Shown here one piece after another: positions 38,901 through 48,957 of a stretch of 64,000 nucleotides of DNA. The DNA lies in contig NZ_AP022589.1 of the NCBI RefSeq assembly GCF_010731755.1, forward strand, positions 4,030,001 through 4,094,000. The letters run 5' to 3'. The notes below the pieces were generated by a model, which saw nothing but the letters and a program-made list of their open reading frames with translations, was not told the DNA's origin and did no database searches. How positions within the stretch are numbered: the first letter of the stretch is position 1; each line of letters opens with the position of its first letter. A program made the position numbers and the translations under genes. This stretch comes from Mycolicibacter minnesotensis. GTDB lineage: Bacteria > Actinomycetota > Actinomycetes > Mycobacteriales > Mycobacteriaceae.

Positions 38901-41891
38901 TCAGCGGTCGGTCTCGTCTTCCGGCGGCTGGATCGCCGCCAGCACTTCGGTGGGACGGTCACCTGCGGGCTTCCCGGGCCTTGCGGACAACTCCGGAAAC
39001 GCGGTGGCAACCATGTCTTCGAAGGTCTGGTCGTGTTCATCCGTCGCGGCTCCCGCGGCGGGCGGCACGGTTGGCCGTGCCCGCGCCGGGTGCTCACGCA
39101 CGTTGAGAGGCCACCAGAACCACCGCCCGAGCAGGGCCGCCAACGACGGCATCATGAAGGAGCGCACCACCAAGGTGTCGAACAGCAGGCCGAGCCCGAT
39201 CGTTGTTCCCAACTGACCCACCACCCGCAGATCGCTGACGAGCATGGACGCCATGGTGAAGGCGAACACCAGCCCTGCGGCGGTCACCACCTTTCCGGTG
39301 CCGCCCATGGTCCGGATGATGCCGGTCTTGAGCCCGGCACCCATCTCTTCCTTGAAACGGGCGACCAGGAGCAGGTTGTAGTCACAACCCACCGCCAACA
39401 GGATGATCACCGACATCACCATCACCAACCAGTGCAGGTGGATGCCGAAGATGTACTGCCACAGCAAGACCGACAGGCCAAACGAAGCGCCCAGCGATGC
39501 GAGCACCGTTCCGACGATCACCACCGATGCGATGAAGCTGCGGGTGATCAGCAGCATGATGATGAAAATAATTGCCAGGGAAGTGATTCCGGCGATCAGA
39601 AGATCGTAGTCGGCACTGCCCTGCAAGTCGTTGAAGAGCGCTGCGGTGCCGGCTACATAGACCGTGGCAGTCGACAGCGGTGTACCCTTCAGGGCTTCGG
39701 TGGCGGCCTTCTTGATGAGATTGACCCGTGCCATGCCTTCGGGTGTCGCCGGGTAGCCGTCGTGGGTGATGAAGAACCGAGCCGCATGCCCGTCCGGTGA
39801 CAGGAAAAGCTGAACCACGCGTTTGAAGTCCGGGTTGTCGAAAGCCTCCCGAGGCAGGTAGAACGAGTCGTCACTCTTGGCCGCGTCGAAGTCCTGACCC
39901 ATCGCGGCCGAGCCGCCACCTACCTCCTCGATCTGCGTCATGATGCCCGACATGGTGCTGTGCAAGGTCAGCATCATGGTCTGCAGGCTGCGCATCGCGG
40001 CGATCTGCGCCGGCATCATCTCCAGCAGCTGCGGTGTCACCGCGTCGATATTGCTCATGTCGGGCGCCAGCTCGTCGAGTTTCTCGGTGAGCAGGGTGGT
40101 GCCGTCCATCGACGCATACGCCGCCCGCAGTGACAGACAAGTGGTGTCGCCGCGGCAATCCTTGCCTTCGACGGATTCACGCAACGCCTTGGAATTCTCG
40201 TTCAAATCGGCCATGTTGCCGCGCACCTGCGTGGCCAGGTCCCTCGCCTCGTCCGAGACGCCGGCAGCGTGATGCGTGTTGGCGGCCATCTGCTGCATCA
40301 GGCCGTACATCCGCTGCAGCGAGGCGATGGTGTCCTCCAGCTCGTCTGCTTGCCGGCGCATGTCGGCCACCCGGTTCTTGACGAAGTCCAGGTTCTGCAT
40401 CTGCCCGGCGTTCTGCATGCTGAGCAGGAACGGGATCGAGGTGTGTCCCAGCGGGGTGCCCTCGGGGCGGGTCACTCCCTGAACCATGGCGACGCCCTCG
40501 ACGGCGAAAATCGCTTTGGCCAGTTTGTTGAGCACCAGGAAGTCCGCGGAGTTGCGCATGTCGTGGTCGGACTCGATCAGCACTACCTCCGGCAGCAAGC
40601 GTGCTTCCGGGAAGTGCCGCGACGCGGCCGCCCAACCAAGATTTGCCGGGGTGTCCTGCGGGATGAACGAGGGGTCCTTGTAACTCACCCGGTAGCCGGG
40701 CAACGCCAGCAGGCCGACGAGTGCAACCGCGCAGGCGGCGATGAAGATCGGTCCCGGCCAGCGCACGATCGCCGTGCCCACCTTGCGCCACCCGCGGGCG
40801 GACATCTTACGGCGAGGTTCGAGCAGGCCGCGCCGCGTTGCGACGGCCAGGACCGCGGGCACCAGCGTGAGCGAGATGGCCACCGCGACCAGCATGCCGA
40901 CCGCGCACGGCACGCCCATGGTCTGAAACACCGGCAGCCGGGTGAAGCTCAGACAGAACGTGGCGCCGGCAATGGTCAGGCCCGAGGCCAGCACCACATG
41001 GGCGACCCCACGGTAGGTGGTGAAATACGCCGTCTCCGGGTCTTCACCGGCGTGACGGGCCTCGTGATAGCGACCGATGAAGAAGATGCCGTAGTCGGTC
41101 CCCGCGGCGATCGCCAGGGTCACCAGGATGTTGATCGCGAAGGTCGACAGTCCGATCAGGCCTTGGTGGCCCAGGAAGGCCACGACTCCCCGCGCGGCGG
41201 CCAGCTCGACCCCGACCACGGCCAACAACACCGCGACGGTGCTGATCGACCGATAGAGCAGCAACAGCATCAGGGAAATCACCGAGACGGTGGCCACCAG
41301 AATCTTGAGCACCGCGCGGTCGCCGCTGGTGTTCATGTCGGTGACCATGGGCGCCGGGCCGGTCACGTAGGCGCGCACCCCCGGGGGCGCCGGCGTGCGA
41401 GCCACGATGTCGCGAACCGCCTCCACCGAGTCGTTCGCCAGTGCCTCACCCTGATTGCCGGCGAGGTTGAGCTGGACCAAGGCAGCCTTGCCGTCGGGAC
41501 TCTGCGCGCCCCCCGCGGTCAGCGGGTCACCCCAGAAATCCTGGATGTGCTGAACGTGTTGGGTATCGGCGTTGAGCGCAGCGATCAGTTCGTTGTAGTA
41601 GTGATGCGCGGCGTCGCCGAGAGGCTCATCACCTTCGATGACGATCATCGCCGCACTGTCGGTGTTGGACTCCGCGAAGTCATGCCCGAGTCGTGCCATC
41701 GCCTGAATCGACGGTGAGTCTTTGGCGCTCAACGACACCGGGTGTTCCTTGGCGACCTGCTCCAATGGCGGCACGGCAACGCTGACCAACGCGGTAAGAG
41801 CGACCCAGCCCACGATGATGGGAATCGCGAAGCGGCGCACGAACTGCGCCGCCGACCACCGGCCATGGCTCAGTTGATGTCTACTCGTCAC
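38901..41891 (-). CDS. MmpL family RND lipid transporter
   Basis: This is about 996 residues and twelve membrane segments: one near [18 protein letters not shown], a large periplasmic domain, five segments ([19 protein letters not shown] onward), a second periplasmic domain with a coiled-coil-like helical hairpin (about 500-620), and five more. The proton-relay Asp-Tyr pairs GTDYGIFF and GCDYNLLL are both present. MmpLs export envelope lipids or siderophores. GTG 41891 is preferred over the TTG at 41924, as GGGG lies 9 bases upstream. No mmpS partner is adjacent. Cargo is unknown; the neighbouring lipid genes suggest a complex lipid, but the subfamily (MmpL7, 12, 4) was not resolved. Confidence 0.93.
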   Translation of the reverse strand: MTSRHQLSHGRWSAAQFVRRFAIPIIVGWVALTALVSVAVPPLEQVAKEHPVSLSAKDSPSIQAMARLGHDFAESNTDSAAMIVIEGDEPLGDAAHHYYNELIAALNADTQHVQHIQDFWGDPLTAGGAQSPDGKAALVQLNLAGNQGEALANDSVEAVRDIVARTPAPPGVRAYVTGPAPMVTDMNTSGDRAVLKILVATVSVISLMLLLLYRSISTVAVLLAVVGVELAAARGVVAFLGHQGLIGLSTFAINILVTLAIAAGTDYGIFFIGRYHEARHAGEDPETAYFTTYRGVAHVVLASGLTIAGATFCLSFTRLPVFQTMGVPCAVGMLVAVAISLTLVPAVLAVATRRGLLEPRRKMSARGWRKVGTAIVRWPGPIFIAACAVALVGLLALPGYRVSYKDPSFIPQDTPANLGWAAASRHFPEARLLPEVVLIESDHDMRNSADFLVLNKLAKAIFAVEGVAMVQGVTRPEGTPLGHTSIPFLLSMQNAGQMQNLDFVKNRVADMRRQADELEDTIASLQRMYGLMQQMAANTHHAAGVSDEARDLATQVRGNMADLNENSKALRESVEGKDCRGDTTCLSLRAAYASMDGTTLLTEKLDELAPDMSNIDAVTPQLLEMMPAQIAAMRSLQTMMLTLHSTMSGIMTQIEEVGGGSAAMGQDFDAAKSDDSFYLPREAFDNPDFKRVVQLFLSPDGHAARFFITHDGYPATPEGMARVNLIKKAATEALKGTPLSTATVYVAGTAALFNDLQGSADYDLLIAGITSLAIIFIIMLLITRSFIASVVIVGTVLASLGASFGLSVLLWQYIFGIHLHWLVMVMSVIILLAVGCDYNLLLVARFKEEMGAGLKTGIIRTMGGTGKVVTAAGLVFAFTMASMLVSDLRVVGQLGTTIGLGLLFDTLVVRSFMMPSLAALLGRWFWWPLNVREHPARARPTVPPAAGAATDEHDQTFEDMVATAFPELSARPGKPAGDRPTEVLAAIQPPEDETDR

Positions 41892-41966
41892 TTTTCGAGA
41901 CCCCCCAGCAGACAAAATGCCCAAACGATCACTGTAACCCCCTGTTCAGGACCGTGGCAGCCGAAG

Positions 41967-43454
41967 CTAACCGATCTGGTAGTCCGACAGCGGGAAGTGA
42001 TCCTGCTCCTTCACGGCGCTGCGCACCGAGGTCGGCCGGAAAAGCGGAGCCTCACCCGTGCTCTGGTTGAACCAGTAGGAATTCGATGTCGCACAGTTGC
42101 CCAGGTGGAACACCGAGCTGTCCAGCAGGCCCATCATCCGCTCGTAGAAGCGGGCGTTGGCCTCCTCGGTGACTTCGAAGGTCTGAGCCTGACGCCGCTG
42201 CACCTCGCCGAACAACCGTTTCATGTGCCGCGTCTGGTATTCGACGGTGTTGAACCAGGACAGCCCGACCCAAGAGAACGGGCTGGCCATGTTGATGAAG
42301 TTCGGGAATTGCGGGGCGGTCATCCCCTGGTAGGCCTGGAACCGAGTCTCACGCCACCACTTGCCGAGGTTGCGGCCGCCGCGACCGATCACCTCGATCG
42401 CCGGGAGGTTCCCTTCCCATACGTCGTATCCGGTTGCCAGCACCAGCGTGTCGATCTCACGTTTGACGCCGTCGCACGACACGATGCCGTCGGGTTCGAT
42501 CCGTTCGATTCCCTCGGTGACCAGGTGCACATTGGGCTTGGCGAAACTCGGGTAGTAATCGTTGGAAATCGAGGGACGCTTGCAGCCGAAGTCGAAATCG
42601 GGCTTCATCTTGCGGGCGAGTTCGCGGTTGCGTACCGACCGCAACCGGTGCAGCGCGGATTGGGCAGCCATTGCCTTGTTGAGGAACTTGAACCGGCGGT
42701 AGCGCCACATGGTCAAGACCATCATGAAATCGGTGGTGTTGTCGGTCAACCATCGCACGATGCGCTGAGTGAACGGCCGTCGCGCGAACATCCGCTGTAT
42801 CACCGGGGGAAACACCACGTCGGATTTGGGCGTCACGAGGATCGGGGTGCGCTGATACACCGTCAGGTCGGCGACTTCCTTGGCCAGCTGCGGGATCACC
42901 TGAATACCGGTTGATCCGGTGCCGATGACCGCCGCCCGGCGCCCGGCCATGGAGTAGTCGTGGTCCCACTGCGCGGTGTGCACCACGTGGCCGGCGAATG
43001 TGTCGATACCGGGGATGTCGGGCACCTTCGGCTGGCACAGGAAACCGGTGGCGACGATGAGGAACTGCGACGTCAGGGTCTCGCCGCCGGCCAGCGCGGT
43101 CCGCCACACCTTCGCGTCCTCATCCCACTGGGCGCTGTCGACACTGGTGTTGAAACGCATGTGACGCTCGACGTCATATTTGGCTGCGACGTGCTCGGCA
43201 TAGGCCTGTACCTCGTTGCCGGGGGCGAACAGCCGCGACCAATACGGATTCGGTTCAAACCAGTACGAATAGGTAGTGGAGGGTTGGTCGACGGACAGAC
43301 CGGGGTAATGGTTGACTCGCCACGTCCCGCCGAGACCGTCCAGGCGGTCAACGATCACGATGTCGTCGTAGCCCAGCTGTTTGAGCTGGATGGCCGCGCC
43401 GATGCCGCCGAAGCCGGCGCCCACGATGACGGCCTGGTAGTGCTGGGTCCCCAT
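41967..43454 (-). CDS. Flavin-dependent Baeyer-Villiger-type monooxygenase
   Basis: This 495-residue class B flavoprotein monooxygenase has the FAD Rossmann motif VIVGAGFGGIGAAIQLKQLG, GGTWRVNHYPGLSVDQPS, and the Baeyer-Villiger fingerprint FAGHVVHTAQWDHD (FxGxxxHxxxW). The NADPH motif is VIGTGSTGIQVIPQLAK, with VLATGYDVW near the end. It inserts oxygen into ketones or oxidises N or S centres. The start is ATG 43454, with no Shine-Dalgarno; TAGCGT lies nine bases upstream as a possible -10 of a leaderless message. It is divergent from the AurF-like oxygenase with a 248-base gap in which I found no gene or strong palindrome. Substrate unknown. Confidence 0.92.
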   Translation of the reverse strand: MGTQHYQAVIVGAGFGGIGAAIQLKQLGYDDIVIVDRLDGLGGTWRVNHYPGLSVDQPSTTYSYWFEPNPYWSRLFAPGNEVQAYAEHVAAKYDVERHMRFNTSVDSAQWDEDAKVWRTALAGGETLTSQFLIVATGFLCQPKVPDIPGIDTFAGHVVHTAQWDHDYSMAGRRAAVIGTGSTGIQVIPQLAKEVADLTVYQRTPILVTPKSDVVFPPVIQRMFARRPFTQRIVRWLTDNTTDFMMVLTMWRYRRFKFLNKAMAAQSALHRLRSVRNRELARKMKPDFDFGCKRPSISNDYYPSFAKPNVHLVTEGIERIEPDGIVSCDGVKREIDTLVLATGYDVWEGNLPAIEVIGRGGRNLGKWWRETRFQAYQGMTAPQFPNFINMASPFSWVGLSWFNTVEYQTRHMKRLFGEVQRRQAQTFEVTEEANARFYERMMGLLDSSVFHLGNCATSNSYWFNQSTGEAPLFRPTSVRSAVKEQDHFPLSDYQIG

Positions 43455-43702
43455 AAGCAGGACACGCTACCCCAACGGCGTAATGCGCGACCTTACACGC
43501 AGGTCAGACCGGTATGACACAGGCCTTGACGGATAAGTAAAATAAGGGTCACCACCAGGTCTCAACATGATGTCAATCACAATCGTGAGGCGTGCCTAGC
43601 CTTAGCGTTTTGCCAAACTTGACGGTATGCTTCGGCTGGCTTCGCCCCAGGGCGGTGCACACCAGGGGCCCGGGGGGGCCTGGACTAGAGGACGGATTGC
43701 TT

Positions 43703-44794
43703 ATGCCGACCGGCGTGATCGTCATCTGCTGGCTACTGGCCGGCATGGGCGCGATCACGGCTGTCCCCTATGCGATCCTGTATCTGATCAGGCGCTTGAA
43801 GAACGCCATGTACGTCGGTGACGACGTGGCCTACGGCGAAACGCTGGCGACTCTCTCGGAGAGTTCCGTTCGGCGTAATTTCAACCCCTACATCGACATC
43901 GACTGGGACTCCCCCGAGCTCGACATCAGCACCGATGATCCCCGTTGGATCATTACCGGCGCGGACCCACTGGGCCGCCATCCCTGGTATCAGGCACAGC
44001 CCCTGGACAAGAAGATCGCGATGGGCATGTGGCGCCAGGCCAATATGGCCAAGGTCGGCGTCCAATTCGAAGGCATTCTGGTGCGGGGCCTCATGCACTA
44101 CACGTTCTGGGTGCCCAACGGCTCGCCGGAATACCGCTACTGCTTGCACGAATGCATCGAAGAGTGCAACCACACCCTGATGTTCCAGGAGTTGGTAAAC
44201 CGTATCGGCGTGGATGTGCCCGGCATGCCGAGGTGGCTGCGGGTGCTCTCCCCGATCGTCCCGTTCTACGCCGGCCCTTTGCCGAACTGCTTCTTCTTCG
44301 GCGTACTGGCGGGCGAGGTGCCCTTCGACTATCTGCAGACTCTTGCCCTGCGCGAAGAGGACTCCGTCCCGGCGATCGTCCGCCAGATGATCGGAATCCA
44401 CGTCGCCGAAGAGGCGCGTCATATCTCGTTCGCACACAAGTATCTGGAGCGGCGGGTGCCGCGGCTGTGGTGGAGCAGCAGATTCATGCTCTCGCTGTAC
44501 GTGCCCGTGGTCATGCGGATGCTCGGCCAGGCGATGGTGGTGCCGCCCCGAAGTTTCTTCCGCGAGTTCGGCGTGCCCAGGTCAGCACGTAAGCAGTGGT
44601 TCTTCGGCGCGCCAGAATCCCGTCAGACCTGGCGAGACATGTTCGCCGATGTGCGGATGCTCTGCCATGAGTTGGGGCTGATGAATCCCGCGGCCCGACT
44701 GATGTGGCGGATCTGCAAGATCGATGGGACGCCGTCGCGATACCGCGGCGAGCCGCAGCGCGTGCAGGTGCCGGCGCAACTCACCGACGTCTGA
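43703..44794 (+). CDS. AurF-like diiron oxygenase with N-terminal membrane anchor
   Basis: This 363-residue protein has one hydrophobic N-terminal segment (VIVICWLLAGMGAITAVPY, about residues 5-25) and a diiron helical bundle of the AurF/p-aminobenzoate N-oxygenase type. Candidate iron ligands are Glu in VQFEGILVRG, CIEECNHTLMF (E..H pattern) and HVAEEARHISFAH (EExxH pattern). Related enzymes hydroxylate or N-oxygenate bound substrates. ATG 43703 has GGACGG about 10 bases upstream; the frame extends to 43592 but gives a non-family N-terminus. It heads a plus-strand run with two methyltransferases, a P450 and an SDR. The reaction cannot be assigned from sequence. Confidence 0.82.
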   Translation: MPTGVIVICWLLAGMGAITAVPYAILYLIRRLKNAMYVGDDVAYGETLATLSESSVRRNFNPYIDIDWDSPELDISTDDPRWIITGADPLGRHPWYQAQPLDKKIAMGMWRQANMAKVGVQFEGILVRGLMHYTFWVPNGSPEYRYCLHECIEECNHTLMFQELVNRIGVDVPGMPRWLRVLSPIVPFYAGPLPNCFFFGVLAGEVPFDYLQTLALREEDSVPAIVRQMIGIHVAEEARHISFAHKYLERRVPRLWWSSRFMLSLYVPVVMRMLGQAMVVPPRSFFREFGVPRSARKQWFFGAPESRQTWRDMFADVRMLCHELGLMNPAARLMWRICKIDGTPSRYRGEPQRVQVPAQLTDV

Positions 44795-44825
44795 GCCGCG
44801 CGCTGGGCTGTGCCATACTTTCGGT

Positions 44826-45659
44826 ATGGTGCGTTCCCCATCTGAGACCTTGGAAAAAGTCGGCGCCGACCTGGTGTACCGCATCTCGGCGATGCCGCTG
44901 TACAAAAAGGCCTTCAAATACTGGTACCCGTTCATGACCAAGCGGATGGGACACGACGACGTCGTCTTCCTCAACTGGGGCTACGAGCAGGAGCCACCGC
45001 TGGACCTCAAGCTGGATGAGGCCGACGAGCCCAACCGGTACTCGATCCAGCTCTACCACCAGACCGCCACCCAGATCGACCTGGCCGGCAAGAACGTCCT
45101 CGAAGTCAGCTCCGGGCACGGTGGCGGCGCGTCCTTCTTGGCTCGCACGCTGGCGCCAGCCTCCTACACCGGCCTGGACTTCAACCCCGACGGCGTCGCC
45201 TTCTGCCAGCAGCGCCACCAGGTTGCAGGCTTGGACTTCGTGCAGGGCGACGCAATGAACCTGCCGTTCGACGACAACTCTTTCGACGCGGTGATCAACG
45301 TCGAGGCGTCCCACATCTACCCCGACTTCGCCCAGTTCGTGCGTGAGGTGGGCCGCGTACTGCGGCCCGGCGGGCACTTCCTGCACACCGACTTCCGCGC
45401 CAAAGAAGACATCGAATCCTGGCAGAAGACGCTGGCCACGCCGCCGCTGCGCCTGGTCAACGAGCGCGACATCAGCCGCGAAGTGGTGCGGGGCCTGGCG
45501 GCGAACTCGCCGCGCTCCAACGATCTGATCAACGAGCGGATGCCGTTCTTCCTGCGCCGCTTCGCCCGTGAGTTCGCCGTCGTGGAGGGATCGCTGTTCT
45601 ACCGCGACCTGGACCGCGGCGAGATCACCTACCGCATCTTCGACCTCGTCAAGGACTGA
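44826..45659 (+). CDS. SAM methyltransferase, Rv2952 (phthiotriol methyltransferase) type
   Basis: This 277-residue class I methyltransferase has YKKAFKYWYPFMTKRMGHDD at the N-terminus, motif I VLEVSSGHGGGASFLA, YTGLDFNPDGVAFCQQRH, FDAVINVEASHIYPDF and C-terminal ITYRIFDLVKD. These are hallmarks of the mycobacterial lipid O-methyltransferase group that includes Rv2952, which methylates the phthiotriol of PDIM and phenolic glycolipid. ATG 44826 follows a TACTTT -10-like hexamer by four bases, so a nearly leaderless message is possible. A paralogue is at 48121. The intrinsic terminator at 45677-45722 follows it. Confidence 0.88.
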   Translation: MVRSPSETLEKVGADLVYRISAMPLYKKAFKYWYPFMTKRMGHDDVVFLNWGYEQEPPLDLKLDEADEPNRYSIQLYHQTATQIDLAGKNVLEVSSGHGGGASFLARTLAPASYTGLDFNPDGVAFCQQRHQVAGLDFVQGDAMNLPFDDNSFDAVINVEASHIYPDFAQFVREVGRVLRPGGHFLHTDFRAKEDIESWQKTLATPPLRLVNERDISREVVRGLAANSPRSNDLINERMPFFLRRFAREFAVVEGSLFYRDLDRGEITYRIFDLVKD

Positions 45660-45676
45660 GGTCCGCCACGAGCAGC

Positions 45677-45722
45677 GCCGGAGCGCACGGGACTGATGTT
45701 CCGGCGCTCCGGCTCTTCTTTT
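45677..45722 (+). terminator. Intrinsic terminator after the first methyltransferase
   Basis: GCCGGAGCG (45677-45685) pairs with CGCTCCGGC (45705-45713) and is followed directly by TCTTCTTTT. A competing stem AGCGCCGGA/TCCGGCGCT (45674-45682 with 45700-45708) is also possible. It separates the AurF-methyltransferase pair from the P450 gene, so the P450-SDR-methyltransferase run needs its own promoter. Confidence 0.75.
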
Positions 45723-45846
45723 AGGGTGACCGACGGCCATTTAGACGCCGGAACCAACCGGGTTAGGGTGGCGACAAGCCTGATCGCAGGCCACGGGGAG
45801 CCGGTCGCGCTCCACACCCGACGATCGTGACGAGGGGCTCAGCCAG

Positions 45847-47226
45847 ATGGACCAGAAGGACCTGACGCGTCGTCTTCGCTTTCGCGCCAGCCTGCTCAGG
45901 ATCGGCACCGACGGGCTCGTCGGCGTGGCCCGCGACCGGGCGACCGCCTACCGGTATGCGCTGACCGGCCGTGAAACCGCGCCGCTGACCGACTTCGATC
46001 CCTTTGCCCCGGCGACCATGCACGATCCCTATCCGGGATACCGCACGCTGCTGTCCGGACCCAAGGTCTGGTACAGCCGCAAACGCGGCATCTGGATCAT
46101 TCCGGGCTACGACGAGGTCCGCCAGGCCTTGCGCGACGACGAGGCGTTGTCCTCGGCGGAGAGCCAGGCCCGCTTTCGGGTCCGCCTGCAGACCATGAAC
46201 GCCACCGATCCGCCGGTGCACACCCGGTTACGCAGATCGGTGTCGCGCGCGTTCACACCCCGCGCGATGAAGTCGTGGGAGATCAATATCAACCGCGCCG
46301 CCGACGAGCTGGTCGCGGCGATGATCGAGCGCGGCCGAGTCGAGATTGTGGCCGACTTAGCCAAGCCCCTGCCCAACCGGCTCATCACCATGATGCTGGC
46401 GATTCCGCAGGAGGACCGCCACCAGTTCCTGGAATGGGCGGACACCATCAACGAGGCCGCGTTCGCACCGCTGAGCCTGCGTGGCATGACGATGAACATG
46501 CGGTCAAGTCAGGCGGTCAACGCCATGTACCGCAGCCTCTATCCGATGATCGCGGCACGTCGTGCCACCGCCGGCGACGACCTGATCTCCATGTTGGCGG
46601 CGCCCAGCGGTGAGGACACCCTCTCCGACGACGAGGTGTTCTGGACCGCTTCGATGCTCGTCGGCGCAGGCAGCGAGACCACCACCAACCTGATCTCGGG
46701 ATTGTTCCTGACCCTGGCACAACGTCCGGACGTCTACACGAGGCTGCGCGAACACCCCGAACTGATCCCCGCAGCCATCGAAGAGCAGCTCCGGCTGGTC
46801 TCGCCGGTTCAGGGGTTCTATCGCACCGCGACCCGCGACTACCCGGTCGGCGAGCACACCATCCCGGCTGGTGCGCGCGTGCTGGTGCTCTATGCGGCCG
46901 CCAATCGCGATCCACGGCACTACAACGACCCCGACACCTTCGATCTGGACCGCAATCCGACTGACCACCTCGCTTTCGGCGGCGGCGCGCACTACTGCCT
47001 GGGCACCCACCTGACCCGCATCGAAGTGAGCCGCGTACTGACCCAGCTGATCCCCCATGTCAAGGAGATCCGGCTGGCCGGAGAGCCCCGATATCTGGTG
47101 AACGCGACGATGCGCGGGTTGGAGCGCCTGCCCGTCGAGTTGTTGCTCGCCGACTCCGACCCCCGGGGCGGGCTCGACGGGCAGGCGGTTATCGACGACG
47201 AAAACGGGGTACTCGACGCCCTATGA
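45847..47226 (+). CDS. Cytochrome P450
   Basis: This 459-residue P450 has the I-helix oxygen-activating region MLVGAGSETTTNLISG, the ExxR motif in AAIEEQLRLVSPVQ, and the heme-binding loop HLAFGGGAHYCLGTHLTR with Cys at about residue 384. The N-terminal 45 residues are basic and not clearly a membrane anchor. It acts with ferredoxin partners not encoded here. The start at ATG 45847 has GAGGGG about 10 bases upstream. It overlaps the following SDR gene by four bases (ATGA), so a hydroxylation-then-oxidation pair on one substrate is plausible. The CYP family number cannot be given by eye. Confidence 0.93.
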   Translation: MDQKDLTRRLRFRASLLRIGTDGLVGVARDRATAYRYALTGRETAPLTDFDPFAPATMHDPYPGYRTLLSGPKVWYSRKRGIWIIPGYDEVRQALRDDEALSSAESQARFRVRLQTMNATDPPVHTRLRRSVSRAFTPRAMKSWEININRAADELVAAMIERGRVEIVADLAKPLPNRLITMMLAIPQEDRHQFLEWADTINEAAFAPLSLRGMTMNMRSSQAVNAMYRSLYPMIAARRATAGDDLISMLAAPSGEDTLSDDEVFWTASMLVGAGSETTTNLISGLFLTLAQRPDVYTRLREHPELIPAAIEEQLRLVSPVQGFYRTATRDYPVGEHTIPAGARVLVLYAAANRDPRHYNDPDTFDLDRNPTDHLAFGGGAHYCLGTHLTRIEVSRVLTQLIPHVKEIRLAGEPRYLVNATMRGLERLPVELLLADSDPRGGLDGQAVIDDENGVLDAL

Positions 47227-48059
47227 CCGACGCGGACAGCCGCATTGCGCTGGTTACCGGTGCCACGAGCGGGATCGGAAAGGCAACTGCCGACCGACTC
47301 CACGACCGGGGATATGAGGTGTTCGCGGTCGGCCGTGATCAGGAGTCGCTGCTACGCCTGAAGGAACGCGGATTGCTGGCCCGCGCCCTCGACGTGACCG
47401 ACGAGAACGCGGTGGATCAACTTGTCCGGGAGATCAACGCCAACCACGGCGGCGTAGATGTTTTGGTCAATTGCGCAGGCTTTCCGCTGACCTGCCCGTT
47501 GGAGCAAGTGGAACTAAGCGACCTGCGAAAACTCTTCGAAACGAATATCGTTGCCGCACTGCACTTATCACAGGCCGTGCTGCCCGGGATGCGCAACCGC
47601 GGCACCGGGACCATCGTGAACATCGGCAGCACGGGGGGACGCTTCGCCAGTCCCGGCGCCGGCGGCTACCACATTGTCAAGTACGGGATGGAGGCGATGT
47701 CACTGGCCCTTCGCGCAGAGGTGGCGCCGTTCAACGTCCGGGTGGTCTTGATCGACCCAACCGGGGTGCGGACACCGTTCGTCACCTCTCAGCAGGATGA
47801 CCGCCCGACTTATCCCGACGACGATCCCTACGGAGGGTTCAAGCACCGCTACGCCGAGAACACCCGCCGGCTCAGCGAGCAGCCCGGCGTGATGATCGAG
47901 CCGCACAATGTCGCACGCGCGGTGGTCCGGGCGGTCGAGTCCAAAGACCCGAAACCCCGTTACACCATAGGACTCTCTGGCAAGGCCACCGTGCTGGCGC
48001 GGGCCCTCGTGACCGACCGGATGTGGGAACGAATCCTGATGCGGGGCCTGCGCGACTGA
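47223..48059 (+). CDS. Short-chain dehydrogenase/reductase
   Basis: This is a classical SDR of 278 residues: ALVTGATSGIGKATADRL (cofactor motif TGxxxGIG), NCAGFP (NAG-type), Ser in IVNIGSTGGRFASPG and catalytic Tyr/Lys in GGYHIVKYGMEAMSL. The C-terminal tail is long and basic (LARALVTDRMWERILMRG). It overlaps the P450 gene by four bases, so translation is coupled. Likely role is oxidation or reduction of an alcohol/ketone on the product of that P450; this is inference from the operon. The downstream methyltransferase starts 61 bases later on the same strand. Confidence 0.9.
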   Translation: MTDADSRIALVTGATSGIGKATADRLHDRGYEVFAVGRDQESLLRLKERGLLARALDVTDENAVDQLVREINANHGGVDVLVNCAGFPLTCPLEQVELSDLRKLFETNIVAALHLSQAVLPGMRNRGTGTIVNIGSTGGRFASPGAGGYHIVKYGMEAMSLALRAEVAPFNVRVVLIDPTGVRTPFVTSQQDDRPTYPDDDPYGGFKHRYAENTRRLSEQPGVMIEPHNVARAVVRAVESKDPKPRYTIGLSGKATVLARALVTDRMWERILMRGLRD

Positions 48060-48120
48060 GGCCGCCTGAAGCCCGGACCCGGGCACGACCGCGCCGCCAG
48101 AATCGTGAGATACTTCTTCG

Positions 48121-48942
48121 ATGGTCACGATGAACCGCCTGATCTTCAATCCGGTATCCCACCGCGTCATGACGAACCCGTTCGTCTACCACCTGCTGTT
48201 CACCTCGTTTGTGACAAAGCGGTTCTCGACCCAGACCAAGATGCTCAGCGGTGACGACTGGTTGTTCCTCAACTACGGCTACGAAGAGGACCCGCCGATG
48301 GCGGTGCCGCTGGAGCCCGCCGACGAGGCCAACCGATTCTTTATTCAGCAGTACCACCGCACCGCCGCCCTCGCCGACCTCGCAGGTAAGAAGGTGCTTG
48401 AGGTGAGCTGCGGCCATGGGGGCGGAGCGTCGTACGTGGCGCGGACCTTCAAGCCCGCCTCCTACACCGGTCTGGACCTCAATCCGACCGCCATCGAGTT
48501 CTGCCGCACCCGCCATCAGCTGCCCGGGATGGACTTCGTCGAGGGCGACGCGGAGAACCTGCCCTTCGAGGACGGCTCGTTCGACGTGGTGTTCCAGGTT
48601 GAGGCGTCGCACCTGTACCCGAACCCGGCAAAGTTCTTCAACGGTGCGGCGCGCGTGCTGGCCCCCGGCGGGCACTTCCTGTACACCGATTTCCGCCGCC
48701 GCAGCGAGCTGGCCCGCTGGGATGCCGAGCTGGCCGCCACAGGTCTGCGGCTGGTGTCCCAGGAGGACATCAGCATGGACGTGCTGCGCGGGAACGAGAA
48801 GAACCTGGGCCGCAAGCAGGACATGATCGCCCACCACGGCGGCCTGGCCCGATTCGCCAGCGCCGCGACCGACTGGACATTCAACGGCGCACTGAAGAAC
48901 GGCGAGTTCGTCTACCGCCTGTACTCGTTCACCAAGGACTGA
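48121..48942 (+). CDS. SAM methyltransferase, Rv2952 type (second copy)
   Basis: This 273-residue paralogue of the 44826 gene has DDWLFLNYGYEEDPPMAVPL, motif I VLEVSCGHGGGASYVA, YTGLDLNPTAIEFCRTRH, FDVVFQVEASHLYPNP and the ending VYRLYSFTKD. The core is close to Rv2952, while the N-terminus (MNRLIFNPVSHRVMTNPF) and the region before the C-terminus (GGLARFASAATDW) differ from the first copy, so the two may act on different hydroxyls. The upstream sequence, GATACTTCTTCG before ATG 48121, resembles that of the first copy (CATACTTTCGGT). It ends the plus-strand run and is convergent with a hydrolase gene. Confidence 0.87.
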   Translation: MVTMNRLIFNPVSHRVMTNPFVYHLLFTSFVTKRFSTQTKMLSGDDWLFLNYGYEEDPPMAVPLEPADEANRFFIQQYHRTAALADLAGKKVLEVSCGHGGGASYVARTFKPASYTGLDLNPTAIEFCRTRHQLPGMDFVEGDAENLPFEDGSFDVVFQVEASHLYPNPAKFFNGAARVLAPGGHFLYTDFRRRSELARWDAELAATGLRLVSQEDISMDVLRGNEKNLGRKQDMIAHHGGLARFASAATDWTFNGALKNGEFVYRLYSFTKD

Positions 48943-48957
48943 GCTCGCCGGTCGGCG

